The position numbers and the translations under genes are program-made. Of a DNA stretch of 18,845 bases, positions 7,005-14,748 are shown in pieces (positions within the stretch are counted from its first letter, which is position 1; the number at the start of each line of letters is the position of its first letter). The stretch lies in contig CAUSLO010000022.1 in the NCBI GenBank assembly GCA_963532875.1, forward strand, positions 1-18,845. Direction: 5' to 3'. Source of the stretch: CAUTUX01 sp963532875. Lineage in GTDB: Bacteria; Bacillota; Clostridia; Christensenellales; CAG-917. The notes under the pieces were generated by a model. It made no database searches. It was given only the letters and a program-made list of their open reading frames with translations, and was not told where the DNA came from.

Positions 7005-8252
7005 ATGTATTTTGATGGTGTAGAAAATCTCAAGAAATATTGCAAAGACTTCGCCGAGCGTCAATATATAACAAAGGGATTTTTGTGTGCCAGAAAAGAT
7101 GATGGTATTGTCATAACGAAACCAAATACAAACCTATTAAATATCAAAGATTCAGATTTAGACGAAATAACTTCAGAAACAATCGAAACAGTTAATTTAT
7201 CATACAGAGCAGCAGCAGTTATGTTGGATATTGTTTTTAGAAGGAAAGAGGCATATGCATTTTCTGCAATAGTTGATTCAAAGGCAATATTAGAATATTC
7301 AAAAAAAGTAAAATCTCTAAAACCAAAAAATGATGCTTTTACACAACTATGTGGAATGAAGTGTTCTTGTTTAAAAGACAACACTCCAGCGGAGTTGCTA
7401 TCTAAAGTGAACTATTTCACGAATGTATATCTGTTAAAAAATTCTGGAGCAGTTGTTGTTGCAAAGACAATGGAAGAATTGTTCGCCACAACTGAAGCAT
7501 TGGACTTTGCTTGTAACCTAGCACTAAAGGAAGAAGAGAACAACATTGAAGTAAAGAGCAAATATATGCCTTCACTTTTAGAGATGATTGCGCATAGAGC
7601 ATCTATTGCGGCTAGAGTTAATAAAGTTAAAGAAAAAGAGGCAGCAAAAAAGAGTGGAAAACCTCAAGCGGAAAAAGCAACAGGCGTAGAGACTGAAGAA
7701 CAAATCAAAGTTGCAAACGAAATTAAAACTGTATTATCTACGATGTGTGAAAAAAGGTTAGCATTAAGAACATTAGATAGTGTATCGAGAAGATTGTCAG
7801 ACGGATCAATAATGTTAACTGTTAATGATACAGATAATATGAACGCTGAGATATATGATTTCTCTGTAATAAATCCAGTGGAGAAAGTAATTAAATCAAA
7901 AAAGAAAACAACGTCATATTATAGATTGCATCTTGCGGTATTAACGGCAGATAAAGAAGCAAATATAGTTATGTACGCTCATCCATACTATGCGACACTT
8001 TTGGGATTAGAACATGATGAAGTTGAAATTCCAGACGAATATAAGGCGACGCTTGGCAAGAAGATATCAGTTGTGAGCACAGGCATACTGAACTCGGGCG
8101 GAATGGTGAAAAACATGGTGTATGCCTTAGGAGAAGGAACCACGTGCATAGTTAGGAATCGTGGGGTACTAATAAAGGCGAAGAGCCACGAAGAAGGTCT
8201 AGGGATATTGCAAGCACTAGAGGACATGGCACAAAAGCGATATAACGAATAA
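7005..8252 (+). CDS. Tandem, degenerate class II aldolase/adducin-like protein
   Basis: A 415-residue protein that reads as two class II aldolase/adducin folds in a row (about 1-175 and 231-415) joined by a charged, Lys/Glu/Ala-rich linker. Each half has the DG..ITK/LTV entry strand (residues 32-39; 266-273) and the exit segment (SGAVVVAKTMEELF 147-160; RGVLIKAKSHEE 386-397). By hand alignment to E. coli FucA, domain 2 has Tyr305 at the catalytic Glu, Tyr324 and His326 at the paired metal His, and Arg386 at the third His. Domain 1 appears to have none of these ligands. Aldolase activity is therefore unlikely; a binding or regulatory role is possible. The ATG at 7005 is chosen with GGAGG at 6995-6999 as ribosome binding site; an in-frame TTG at 6993 with AGGAAG upstream would add four residues. 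It precedes xpt, separated by a hairpin. Confidence 0.7.
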   Translation: MYFDGVENLKKYCKDFAERQYITKGFLCARKDDGIVITKPNTNLLNIKDSDLDEITSETIETVNLSYRAAAVMLDIVFRRKEAYAFSAIVDSKAILEYSKKVKSLKPKNDAFTQLCGMKCSCLKDNTPAELLSKVNYFTNVYLLKNSGAVVVAKTMEELFATTEALDFACNLALKEEENNIEVKSKYMPSLLEMIAHRASIAARVNKVKEKEAAKKSGKPQAEKATGVETEEQIKVANEIKTVLSTMCEKRLALRTLDSVSRRLSDGSIMLTVNDTDNMNAEIYDFSVINPVEKVIKSKKKTTSYYRLHLAVLTADKEANIVMYAHPYYATLLGLEHDEVEIPDEYKATLGKKISVVSTGILNSGGMVKNMVYALGEGTTCIVRNRGVLIKAKSHEEGLGILQALEDMAQKRYNE

Positions 8253-8255
8253 AAG

Positions 8256-8281
8256 GAAGGGGACTAAGAATAGCCCCCTTC
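8256..8281 (+). terminator. Hairpin after the aldolase-like gene (weak terminator or processing hairpin)
   Basis: Arms GAAGGGG (8256-8262) and CCCCTTC (8275-8281), with a further CTA/TAG pairing inside and an AGAA tetraloop. It begins a few bases after the stop codon. The downstream sequence is TAAATTATA rather than a T-run, so termination is probably partial and xpt may be reached by read-through. Confidence 0.6.
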
Positions 8282-8318
8282 TAAATTATAAGACAGGTAA
8301 AGGAGAATTAACTTTTAA

Positions 8319-8888
8319 ATGAAGTTGTTGGAAGAAAGAATAATTAAAGATGGAAAGGTGTATGAAGGTGGTGTACTTAAAGTAGACAATTTTTTAAATC
8401 ATCAAATTGATTGCCTTTTCATTGAGCAATTAGGAGAAGATATATATAAACATTTTCAACAACATAAGATAACAAAAATATTGACAGTTGAAAGTTCGGG
8501 GATAGCAATAGCAGTGGCAGTAGCACTTAAGTTTAAAGTTCCAGTATTATTTGCAAAGAAAGCAAAGGCGGCTACCTTGTCCGACGCAATATATTCTGCG
8601 AATGTGCATTCATTCACTAGAAATGCAGACAATACTATATTTGTTGAAAAAGAATATTTAAATAAGAATGACAGTATATTAATAGTAGATGATTTCCTCG
8701 CAAAAGGATCTGCAATTAAGGGCTTAATAGAGATTGCAAATAAAGCAGGGGCGGATATAAAGGGGATTTCGGTTGCCATTGAAAAAGGATTTCAAGGTGG
8801 CGGAGATGATTTGCGGAAAGAAGGATATGAACTTTTTTCATTAGCAATCATTGATAAAATGGTGAAAAACGAAATTATATTTCGTTAA
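8319..8888 (+). CDS. xpt: Xanthine phosphoribosyltransferase
   Basis: A 189-residue purine phosphoribosyltransferase that converts xanthine and PRPP to XMP and PPi in purine salvage. It follows the B. subtilis Xpt pattern throughout: LKVD.FLNHQID at residues 20-31, the VESSGIA loop at 57-63, and the PRPP-binding motif ILIVDDFLAKGSA at 120-132. Near the C terminus VAIEKGFQGGGDDL (152-165) matches the Xpt-specific region. The length is typical. AGGAGA at 8301-8306 is a good ribosome binding site though 12 bases away. No purine riboswitch fits in the 66 bp upstream, unlike many xpt genes. It lies 20 bp before a BMP-type nucleoside importer operon, which supports a joint salvage role. Confidence 0.94.
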   Translation: MKLLEERIIKDGKVYEGGVLKVDNFLNHQIDCLFIEQLGEDIYKHFQQHKITKILTVESSGIAIAVAVALKFKVPVLFAKKAKAATLSDAIYSANVHSFTRNADNTIFVEKEYLNKNDSILIVDDFLAKGSAIKGLIEIANKAGADIKGISVAIEKGFQGGGDDLRKEGYELFSLAIIDKMVKNEIIFR

Positions 8889-8908
8889 TAAAATATAGGA
8901 GAGGTAGT

Positions 8909-10165
8909 ATGAAAAAGAAAATTGGTATTTTTCTTATAAGTTTAGTCCTTTTAGCAACTCTTGCTTTTGGACTTGTTGGGTGTACAAAGAAGGATAAGGG
9001 TCAAAATAGTAATAAACCAGTACAAATTACTAAAAAGACTCTTAAGATTGGTGTTCTTCATATCGGAGCCGAGGCAGACAAAATGGGTTATACTGCAGCA
9101 CATGAGAATGGCATTAAAGATATGATTCAAACGTTAAAGTTAGACAATAAACAAGTTGTAAGGAAATGGAGTGTTTCTGATACAGATGACAGTAAAATAA
9201 ATAATTCTATTCAAGCTCTTATTGATGAGGGATGCAATGTAATTATTGGAACAAGTTTTGGATATCAAAATGCAATGTTAAACTTCGCAAATAAGTATAA
9301 AAATATACTTTTTTCACACGGCACAGGATATCTACACAACGATACAAATATGAATAATTATTTTGGGAAAATATATCAAGCAAGATATTTAGCCGGTATG
9401 GTTGCTGGTTTAAAGGCAAAGGATACAGGTAGCAATATCTTAGGATATGTTTCAGCATTTGGGAATAGTATTGCAGAAACTGTTAGCGGATTTAATGCAT
9501 TCTATTTAGGAGCAAAGGCAGTTAATCCTGATGTAACAATGAAAGTAGACTTATTAAATTCTTGGTATGATCCGGAAAAAGAATTAACAAAAGCACAAAA
9601 TTTAATAGATGCAGGTGCAAGAGTTATCTCACACCATTCAGATACAGTAAACGTTTGTAAGGCAGCAGCAGACAAAGGTGCATACAGTGTAGGTTACAAT
9701 ACAGATATGAGAACAGTTGGCGAAGTAGGCGACAGTGTTCTTACATCAGTTGTATGGAATTGGAGCACATACTACACGAAATTAATAAATGCAATTTTAG
9801 ATCCAAATAAGGGTTTCAAATCAATTGGGCAATATTATGAAGGTTTAGCAGAAGGGTTGTTAAAGATTACTGATTTTTCAAAAGAGGTTCACAACATTAG
9901 AACATCAGCATATATAGATGCAGTAAAAAATTTAATTAACGACAAGGAGTGGGATGTTTTCTCAGGAAAAGCATTAAAGTTCACAGATCCTGGATATGGT
10001 CCTGTGGAAGTTGAGCAAGTACCTATGGACTTCAAAGGAAGAAGAAAAGAAGGTGAGGCTTTAGAAACAGTTATAAAGTCTGGCGAAGCAGTTCCATATA
10101 GTGTAATACAAGGAACAATGGATTATGTTCTAGAGGGTATTGAGGGCGGATTTGACAAGAAATAG
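8909..10165 (+). CDS. BMP-family substrate-binding lipoprotein, probable nucleoside importer
   Basis: A 418-residue lipoprotein of the BMP (PnrA-like) family, the extracytoplasmic binding component of purine-nucleoside ABC importers. The signal peptide has KKK at 2-4, a hydrophobic core at about 5-21 and the lipobox LVGC, giving lipidated Cys25. The mature part shows family features such as IGTSFGYQNAMLNFANKY around residues 113-130 and YSVGYNTDMR later on. It is somewhat longer than the usual 330-370 residues. The ribosome binding site AGGAGAGG lies at 8897-8904. The two permeases and the double ATPase downstream match the YufNOPQ/NupABC layout, and the xpt gene just upstream points to purines. 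The substrate is inferred, not shown. A long hairpin after the gene may favour higher expression of this component. Confidence 0.92.
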   Translation: MKKKIGIFLISLVLLATLAFGLVGCTKKDKGQNSNKPVQITKKTLKIGVLHIGAEADKMGYTAAHENGIKDMIQTLKLDNKQVVRKWSVSDTDDSKINNSIQALIDEGCNVIIGTSFGYQNAMLNFANKYKNILFSHGTGYLHNDTNMNNYFGKIYQARYLAGMVAGLKAKDTGSNILGYVSAFGNSIAETVSGFNAFYLGAKAVNPDVTMKVDLLNSWYDPEKELTKAQNLIDAGARVISHHSDTVNVCKAAADKGAYSVGYNTDMRTVGEVGDSVLTSVVWNWSTYYTKLINAILDPNKGFKSIGQYYEGLAEGLLKITDFSKEVHNIRTSAYIDAVKNLINDKEWDVFSGKALKFTDPGYGPVEVEQVPMDFKGRRKEGEALETVIKSGEAVPYSVIQGTMDYVLEGIEGGFDKK

Positions 10166-10176
10166 TAATTCTTAAT

Positions 10177-10213
10177 GTAAATGGGTGTTCACATTGTGTG
10201 AGTGCCCATTTAC
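10177..10213 (+). repeat. Long intra-operon hairpin between the binding-protein and ATPase genes
   Basis: Perfect 9-bp arms GTAAATGGG (10177-10185) and CCCATTTAC (10205-10213). The pairing continues inward with three G-U pairs and five Watson-Crick pairs to a 3-nt loop, about 17 bp in all. No T-run follows, so it is not a standard terminator. Its place, after the binding-protein gene, suits a 3'-end mRNA stabiliser or partial attenuator that raises binding protein over transporter subunits. Confidence 0.75.
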
Positions 10214-10235
10214 CTCACTAGATTGATATTGATTT

Positions 10236-11930
10236 ATGCGAAAGATTGTAGAATTCAAAAATATTAATAAGTGTTTCGGTGAAGTATACGCAAACAAGAA
10301 TGTAAATCTTGATTTAGAAGAGGGTGAAATTCTTGCACTTCTTGGCGAAAACGGAAGCGGAAAAACAACACTTATGAATATGTTGTCTGGCATATATATG
10401 CCTGATACTGGAGAAATATATATTAAAGGTGAAAAGGCAAATATAAATTCCCCAGAGGACAGCAAGAGACTTGGAATAGGAATGGTACATCAACATTTCA
10501 AATTGGTAGAGAATTTTACAGCAGCAGATAATATTCTAATTGGAGAAGAAACACGCAAATTAAATTTAAAAGAGGAATGGCATAAACTAACTTGCAGAAG
10601 AAGACAGAGGTTTGAAAAAAAGAATTGGTTTTACTTCAAACGTTTTTTTATGAGATTAGGATTAATCCTTAAATGGATTTTCACACCTATTATTTCTCAA
10701 TGGCTAACAAATAGAAGATATAAGAAGATAGATAAAAAAATCAAGGAATTTGGATTTGAGTTAGATCCAAAGAAAAAAGTTTCTCAGATGTCAGTATCAG
10801 AGAAGCAAACACTTGAAATAGTAAAAGCATTGTATTTCGGTGCAGATATAATTGTTTTGGATGAACCAACGGCTGTATTAACAGTTCAAGAAATCACTAA
10901 GTTTTTTGCAGTTTTAAAAAAGATGAAAGCGAAGGGTCATTCAATAATTATCATCACTCATAAGTTAAACGAAATAAAAGAAATAAGTGATCGTGTAGCA
11001 ATAATGAGAAAAGGCGAATACATTGATACGGTCAAAACAGAAGAAACTACCATTCAAGAATTAACCAATAAAATGGTTGGAGATGTTGTTGAATTAAAAA
11101 TAGATAGGGAAGTTGTAGAACAAACAAAACCTCTACTTGAAATCAGAGAACTCAAAGTTTTGAAAGATGATCACTCTGTGGCTATAGATGATATGAGTTT
11201 CTATATCAGAGGCGGAGAAATATTGGGAGTCGCTGGAATTTCAGGTTGTGGGCAGAAAGAACTGTGTGAAGCAATTGCAGGATTGAGAAAAGTTGAATCT
11301 GGCAAAATCTGTCATAAAGGAGAATCAATTCTGGGACTTTCACCAAAAGCAATTATACAAAAAGGAATTTCAATGAGTTTCATTCCAGAGGACAGATTGG
11401 GTATGGGGTTAGCCCCTTCGTTGGATATTTCGGATAATGTTATACTAAAAGACTATAAAAAGAACTTTTGGAATCCATTTATCGACAGAAAGACAGCAAA
11501 TGCTAGAGCAACAGATATAGTTGAAAAGTTGAAGGTCGTAACGCCATCAATAAAGACCCCCGTAAGAAGACTTTCAGGCGGTAACGTACAGAAAGTATTG
11601 GTAGGACGTGAAATTCAGTCTGGACCAAACGTAATTGTAACGGCATATCCAGTTCGTGGATTGGATATAAACAGTTCATATGCAATATATAATATTTTGA
11701 ACGATGAGAAGAAAAAAGGCACAGGTATACTATTTGTTGGAGAGGATTTAGATGTATTGTTGGCACTTTGCGACAAGATTATGGTCATATGTAAAGGGAA
11801 GATGATGGGTGTTGTTCATGCTGACCGCATTACAAAAGAAGAAGTTGGATTAATGATGACAGGTACTCTAGACTTAACTAAAGTTAAAGAAAAAAAGAAT
11901 TATGGAATAGCCGAGGATAGCAACATTTAA
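10236..11930 (+). CDS. Nucleoside-type ABC importer, double ATP-binding protein with insertion
   Basis: A 564-residue ATPase with two fused nucleotide-binding domains, as in NupA/YufO and RbsA-like proteins. Domain 1 has Walker A GENGSGKT (38-45), Q-loop Q86, Walker B DIIVLDEPTA (204-213) and H-loop H242. Its signature reads MSVSEKQ (185-191), a deviation from LSGGQ. Domain 2 has the family-typical altered Walker A (SGCGQKEL), signature LSGGNVQK and ARGLD-like Walker B region. Between the Q-loop and the signature there is an extra segment of about 50 residues (112-162), very basic with a hydrophobic stretch (RLGLILKWIFTPIIS), not expected in this family. The start lacks a clear ribosome binding site. 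The stop overlaps the permease start (TAATG). It powers import through the two permeases that follow. Confidence 0.92.
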   Translation: MRKIVEFKNINKCFGEVYANKNVNLDLEEGEILALLGENGSGKTTLMNMLSGIYMPDTGEIYIKGEKANINSPEDSKRLGIGMVHQHFKLVENFTAADNILIGEETRKLNLKEEWHKLTCRRRQRFEKKNWFYFKRFFMRLGLILKWIFTPIISQWLTNRRYKKIDKKIKEFGFELDPKKKVSQMSVSEKQTLEIVKALYFGADIIVLDEPTAVLTVQEITKFFAVLKKMKAKGHSIIIITHKLNEIKEISDRVAIMRKGEYIDTVKTEETTIQELTNKMVGDVVELKIDREVVEQTKPLLEIRELKVLKDDHSVAIDDMSFYIRGGEILGVAGISGCGQKELCEAIAGLRKVESGKICHKGESILGLSPKAIIQKGISMSFIPEDRLGMGLAPSLDISDNVILKDYKKNFWNPFIDRKTANARATDIVEKLKVVTPSIKTPVRRLSGGNVQKVLVGREIQSGPNVIVTAYPVRGLDINSSYAIYNILNDEKKKGTGILFVGEDLDVLLALCDKIMVICKGKMMGVVHADRITKEEVGLMMTGTLDLTKVKEKKNYGIAEDSNI

Positions 11931-13342
11931 TGAAGAAGATATTTAAGACAAAACTATTTCACGTTGTAAAAAATGACAAATTCAAGATTTGGCAAAAATT
12001 TATTATATATCTTTCAACAATACTGGTTGCTTTCGCTTTAGGTGCAATTATATTATCTGCAATGAAGGTTGATACAAATCAATATTTCACCAGATTATTG
12101 TATAGACCTCTCAAAAATACTGCAGGAAGAGTTAATTTGATAAACATAGTCGCACCGTTACTTCTTGTGTCAATTGGTACTGCATTTGCTTTTAAAATGA
12201 AGTATTGGAATATTGGTGGGGAAGGTCAAATTGTTGCTGGCGCAATAATGGCAACGTTGCTTGCTAATGTACTTGGGAATAGACTACCAAGGTTCGTTAC
12301 TTTAGTAATCATACTTGTAATGGGTGCAGTTACCGCAGGGTTGCTCTCATTAGTAATCGGATTCTTTAAAGTTAAATTTGGGGCAAATGAAACATTACTC
12401 ACGTTGATGTCTAACTATATCATGCTGTTCACATTAAAGGCACTAAAGAAGAATGCATTATTCAATCAGCCTGGGACAAGACCTCAGTTTAGAGAGATTC
12501 CTAAAAACAGTCATTTGTATTCATTTGAGATTGTTGATAGAACAAGTGTCTTTGGAGGAAGTGTAAATTTAGATATATTTATAATCATCTCGCTTATTGC
12601 TTTGGTATTAATGTTTGTTTATTTCAAATTCATGAAGAGCGGATACGAGGTTTCTGTAGTAGGTGATTCGGTTAATACGGCAAGATATGCTGGTATGAAC
12701 GTTACAAAAATTATGCTCAGAACTATCTTTGCATCTGGAGCAATTATAGGGCTTGCTGGAGCATTGAAAGTAGTCGGAGAAGCAAACAATCACACATTGT
12801 CAGAGTCAATAACAGGTGGAATGGGATGGACGGCTATCATAGTTGTTTGGCTTGCAAAACTAAATCCATTCGGAATATTGGGAATGACGTTATTCTTGTC
12901 ATTGCTAACTGCTGGTCAAACATATGTAGGGCTAGCCTTTGGGAACTTAGAAAGTTTTGGGGAAGTGTTACAAGGTATCATCTTGTTCTTAATGCTAATG
13001 TCTGACTTTATAGTAAGTTACAAGTTGGTATTCAATGAGAAGGTACAGAAGTTTTTCCATTACTTCTCAATAAGACGTAAAGAGATTTTGAAGAAGATAG
13101 AAATTATAAAAGCGAAAAAACGCAAACTTAAAAATATCAAAAATGCGATGTATTCAAGTTTAAAAAATACAAATAAGCATACAAAGAAAAAGACAATGAT
13201 AGATATTCATGCTTTAGAAATCAACTACATAGATGGAAATAGGATGAAGAAGCAATTTATGTATAAAACAATAAATAAACAAAGACAGAAGTATTTGATT
13301 GAAAATTCGACAAATGAAAAAAGAATGTGGGGATTTAGATAA
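11930..13342 (+). CDS. Nucleoside-type ABC importer permease 1, with long basic C-terminal tail
   Basis: A 470-residue inner-membrane permease of the BPD_transp_2 group (NupB/YufP type). Hydrophobic segments lie near 24-44, 70-88, 101-113, 121-146, 155-168, 214-231, 264-280, 300-331 and 344-364. Family motifs include NIGGEGQ (94-100) and GDSVNTARYAGMNV (245-258), the second in the cytoplasmic loop that contacts the ATPase. Relatives usually end soon after the last membrane helix, at about 350-370 residues. Here about 100 further residues follow, extremely rich in Lys, Asn, Arg and Ile, predicted cytoplasmic and without a recognised domain. The start overlaps the ATPase stop and the end overlaps the next permease start, both as TAATG, so all three genes are tightly coupled. 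Confidence 0.92.
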   Translation: MKKIFKTKLFHVVKNDKFKIWQKFIIYLSTILVAFALGAIILSAMKVDTNQYFTRLLYRPLKNTAGRVNLINIVAPLLLVSIGTAFAFKMKYWNIGGEGQIVAGAIMATLLANVLGNRLPRFVTLVIILVMGAVTAGLLSLVIGFFKVKFGANETLLTLMSNYIMLFTLKALKKNALFNQPGTRPQFREIPKNSHLYSFEIVDRTSVFGGSVNLDIFIIISLIALVLMFVYFKFMKSGYEVSVVGDSVNTARYAGMNVTKIMLRTIFASGAIIGLAGALKVVGEANNHTLSESITGGMGWTAIIVVWLAKLNPFGILGMTLFLSLLTAGQTYVGLAFGNLESFGEVLQGIILFLMLMSDFIVSYKLVFNEKVQKFFHYFSIRRKEILKKIEIIKAKKRKLKNIKNAMYSSLKNTNKHTKKKTMIDIHALEINYIDGNRMKKQFMYKTINKQRQKYLIENSTNEKRMWGFR

Positions 13343-14331
13343 TGGAAAACGGAATAGTATTGTTATTTGCATCTTCACTTATATACATGGCTCCATTGTT
13401 GTATGCAACACTTGGCGAAATACTAATGGAGAAGAATGGAAGTTTAAATCTAGGGCTAGAAGGAGTAATGGCTGTAGGGGCTATTACTGGCTATGTATTT
13501 GCCACAATCACACAAAGTCTGTTTGTTGGCATACTAACGGCATTTATATTTTCAGGACTTCTAGGGCTGTTATACTCAATATTAACCGTTTCATTTAAAG
13601 CCAATCAAAATGTTACAGGGCTTTCCATAACAATCTTTGGTGTAGCACTTCAAGTTATTATTGGAGAAACACTAAGTGTAATGGGCAAGTTCCCAAAATT
13701 GATATTAGGAACAAAACTAGCAAATGAAGTTGCAAGGAAACCATTTGGCGTATTGGGGAAAATCCCATATATAGGAAACATATTCTTTAAACATTCTGCA
13801 CTGATATATTTGGCTGTAGCGTTGGCAATTGCATTGTGGGTATTTATTAAATTCACAAAACCTGGTGCTAAATTGAGAGCAGTAGGAGAAAATCCTGGGG
13901 CAGCAGATGCAGTAGGCATAAACGTTGGGGAAATAAGATATACATATACAATAATCGGATCTGGAATAGCAGGCATAGGCGGACTCACCATGGCATTAAT
14001 AATTCAAGAAGGGTCATGGAATTACTCTTGGATTAATGGATATGGCTGGATGGCATTATCATTAGTTATATTCTCTAGTTGGTCAGCATTGAGGGCAATA
14101 TTGACATCTTGGGTGTTTGGAATTTTAATTGCATTGTCAGCACAGAGCGGGATTTTGGCGTTATCATATCCAAAGACGTTAGGATTCCTATCAAAGCCAC
14201 CAATAGAGGTGTATGAAATGTTGCCATTTATATTAACTGTAGTTGCTATCATTATTAGTTCATTAAATAAGAAAAAGCAAAATAAAGCACCATCATCTTT
14301 AGGAGTTAATTATTTCCGAGAAGACAGGTGA
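13342..14331 (+). CDS. Nucleoside-type ABC importer permease 2
   Basis: A 329-residue membrane permease of the BPD_transp_2 group (NupC/YufQ type), partner of the preceding permease. The N terminus carries the family stretch NLGLEGVM (36-43), followed by multiple membrane segments. The cytoplasmic coupling-loop pattern GAKLRAVGENPGAADAVGI lies near residues 175-193, and a W/G-rich segment (WINGYGWMALSLVIF) follows. Length is close to the family norm, with only a short polar tail, in contrast to permease 1. Its ATG overlaps the upstream TAA. It is the last gene of the purine salvage and import cluster. No clear terminator lies between its stop and the tRNA promoter 15 bp later, so some read-through into the tRNA gene is possible. 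Confidence 0.93.
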   Translation: MENGIVLLFASSLIYMAPLLYATLGEILMEKNGSLNLGLEGVMAVGAITGYVFATITQSLFVGILTAFIFSGLLGLLYSILTVSFKANQNVTGLSITIFGVALQVIIGETLSVMGKFPKLILGTKLANEVARKPFGVLGKIPYIGNIFFKHSALIYLAVALAIALWVFIKFTKPGAKLRAVGENPGAADAVGINVGEIRYTYTIIGSGIAGIGGLTMALIIQEGSWNYSWINGYGWMALSLVIFSSWSALRAILTSWVFGILIALSAQSGILALSYPKTLGFLSKPPIEVYEMLPFILTVVAIIISSLNKKKQNKAPSSLGVNYFREDR

Positions 14332-14345
14332 AGAATAGGTGATAT

Positions 14346-14374
14346 TTGACAATACAATAATAGAAAACTATAAT
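14346..14374 (+). promoter_or_regulatory. Perfect consensus promoter of the tRNA-Arg gene
   Basis: TTGACA at 14346-14351, exactly 17 bp of spacer, TATAAT at 14369-14374. The predicted start site, about 14381, is only a base or two before the tRNA 5' end, so the leader is almost absent. A perfect match at optimal spacing fits strong, constitutive stable-RNA transcription. Confidence 0.92.
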
Positions 14375-14382
14375 TTACACAT

Positions 14383-14459
14383 GCACTCATAGCTCAGCTG
14401 GATAGAGCGTTGCGCTACGGACGCAAAGGTCTGCGGTTCGAATCCGTATGGGTGTACCA
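14383..14459 (+). tRNA. tRNA-Arg (anticodon ACG), CCA encoded
   Basis: A 77-nt cloverleaf. The acceptor stem pairs 14383-14389 with 14449-14455, the D arm has GCTC/GAGC stems, the anticodon stem TTGCG/CGCAA encloses loop CTACGGA with anticodon ACG at 14417-14419, and the T arm has TTCGAAT between TGCGG and CCGTA. Discriminator A is followed by an encoded CCA. A34 would be edited to inosine by TadA to read CGU, CGC and CGA. The first acceptor pair is G-U, which is unusual; G-U pairs also occur at 5-68 and 50-64. Confidence 0.97.
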
Positions 14460-14462
14460 AAT

Positions 14463-14486
14463 AGAGTCGTAAATCGGCTCTTTTTT
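14463..14486 (+). terminator. Terminator of the tRNA-Arg gene
   Basis: Arms AGAGTCG (14463-14469) and CGGCTCT (14475-14481), with one T-G pair, a 5-nt loop and six T at 14481-14486. It begins four bases after the encoded CCA, so the tRNA is a single-gene transcription unit. Confidence 0.9.
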
Positions 14487-14713
14487 AATGATTAACTAAA
14501 TTGATCGGATTAGAAATGCCGAAATATACCTTTTATAGTCCAAAATAAGTGGCATTTACAAGTAAAAAATCGACAACTTATGAATTTCATGAATACTGTA
14601 GAAAATTAAGCCTATAGTGAACCATTTCTCGTCATTATACACATCAAATATTAGGAATATTGGCAGAAAAAACGTTAAGAACCCGCCAAAACCTAATCAA
14701 CAATCAATATTTT

Positions 14714-14722
14714 TGATATAAT
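14714..14722 (+). promoter_or_regulatory. Extended -10 promoter of the pyrophosphatase gene
   Basis: TGATATAAT is an extended -10 element (TG, one base, then a perfect TATAAT at 14717-14722). No good -35 box is visible 17 bp upstream, which extended -10 promoters tolerate. It lies 26 bp before the ATG of the pyrophosphatase gene. The rest of the 14487-14713 gap shows no gene, only a loose inverted repeat, AAATGCC/GGCATTT (14514-14557). Confidence 0.65.
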
Positions 14723-14748
14723 CATAAATTATATAGGAGAAATTAAGA

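Noticed and set aside
8253..8318. Purine riboswitch before xpt
   Set aside because: Only 66 bp are available and they are taken up by a simple hairpin and a ribosome binding site; the conserved three-way-junction pattern is absent.
13299..13598. A 99-codon frame overlapping the start of permease 2
   Set aside because: It runs in a different frame across the conserved permease N terminus; the permease frame has the family motifs and the TAATG coupling.
14514..14557. Inverted repeat AAATGCC/GGCATTT between the tRNA and ppa
   Set aside because: Arms are only 7 bp with a 30-nt spacer that does not fold further; expected by chance in an AT-rich gap.
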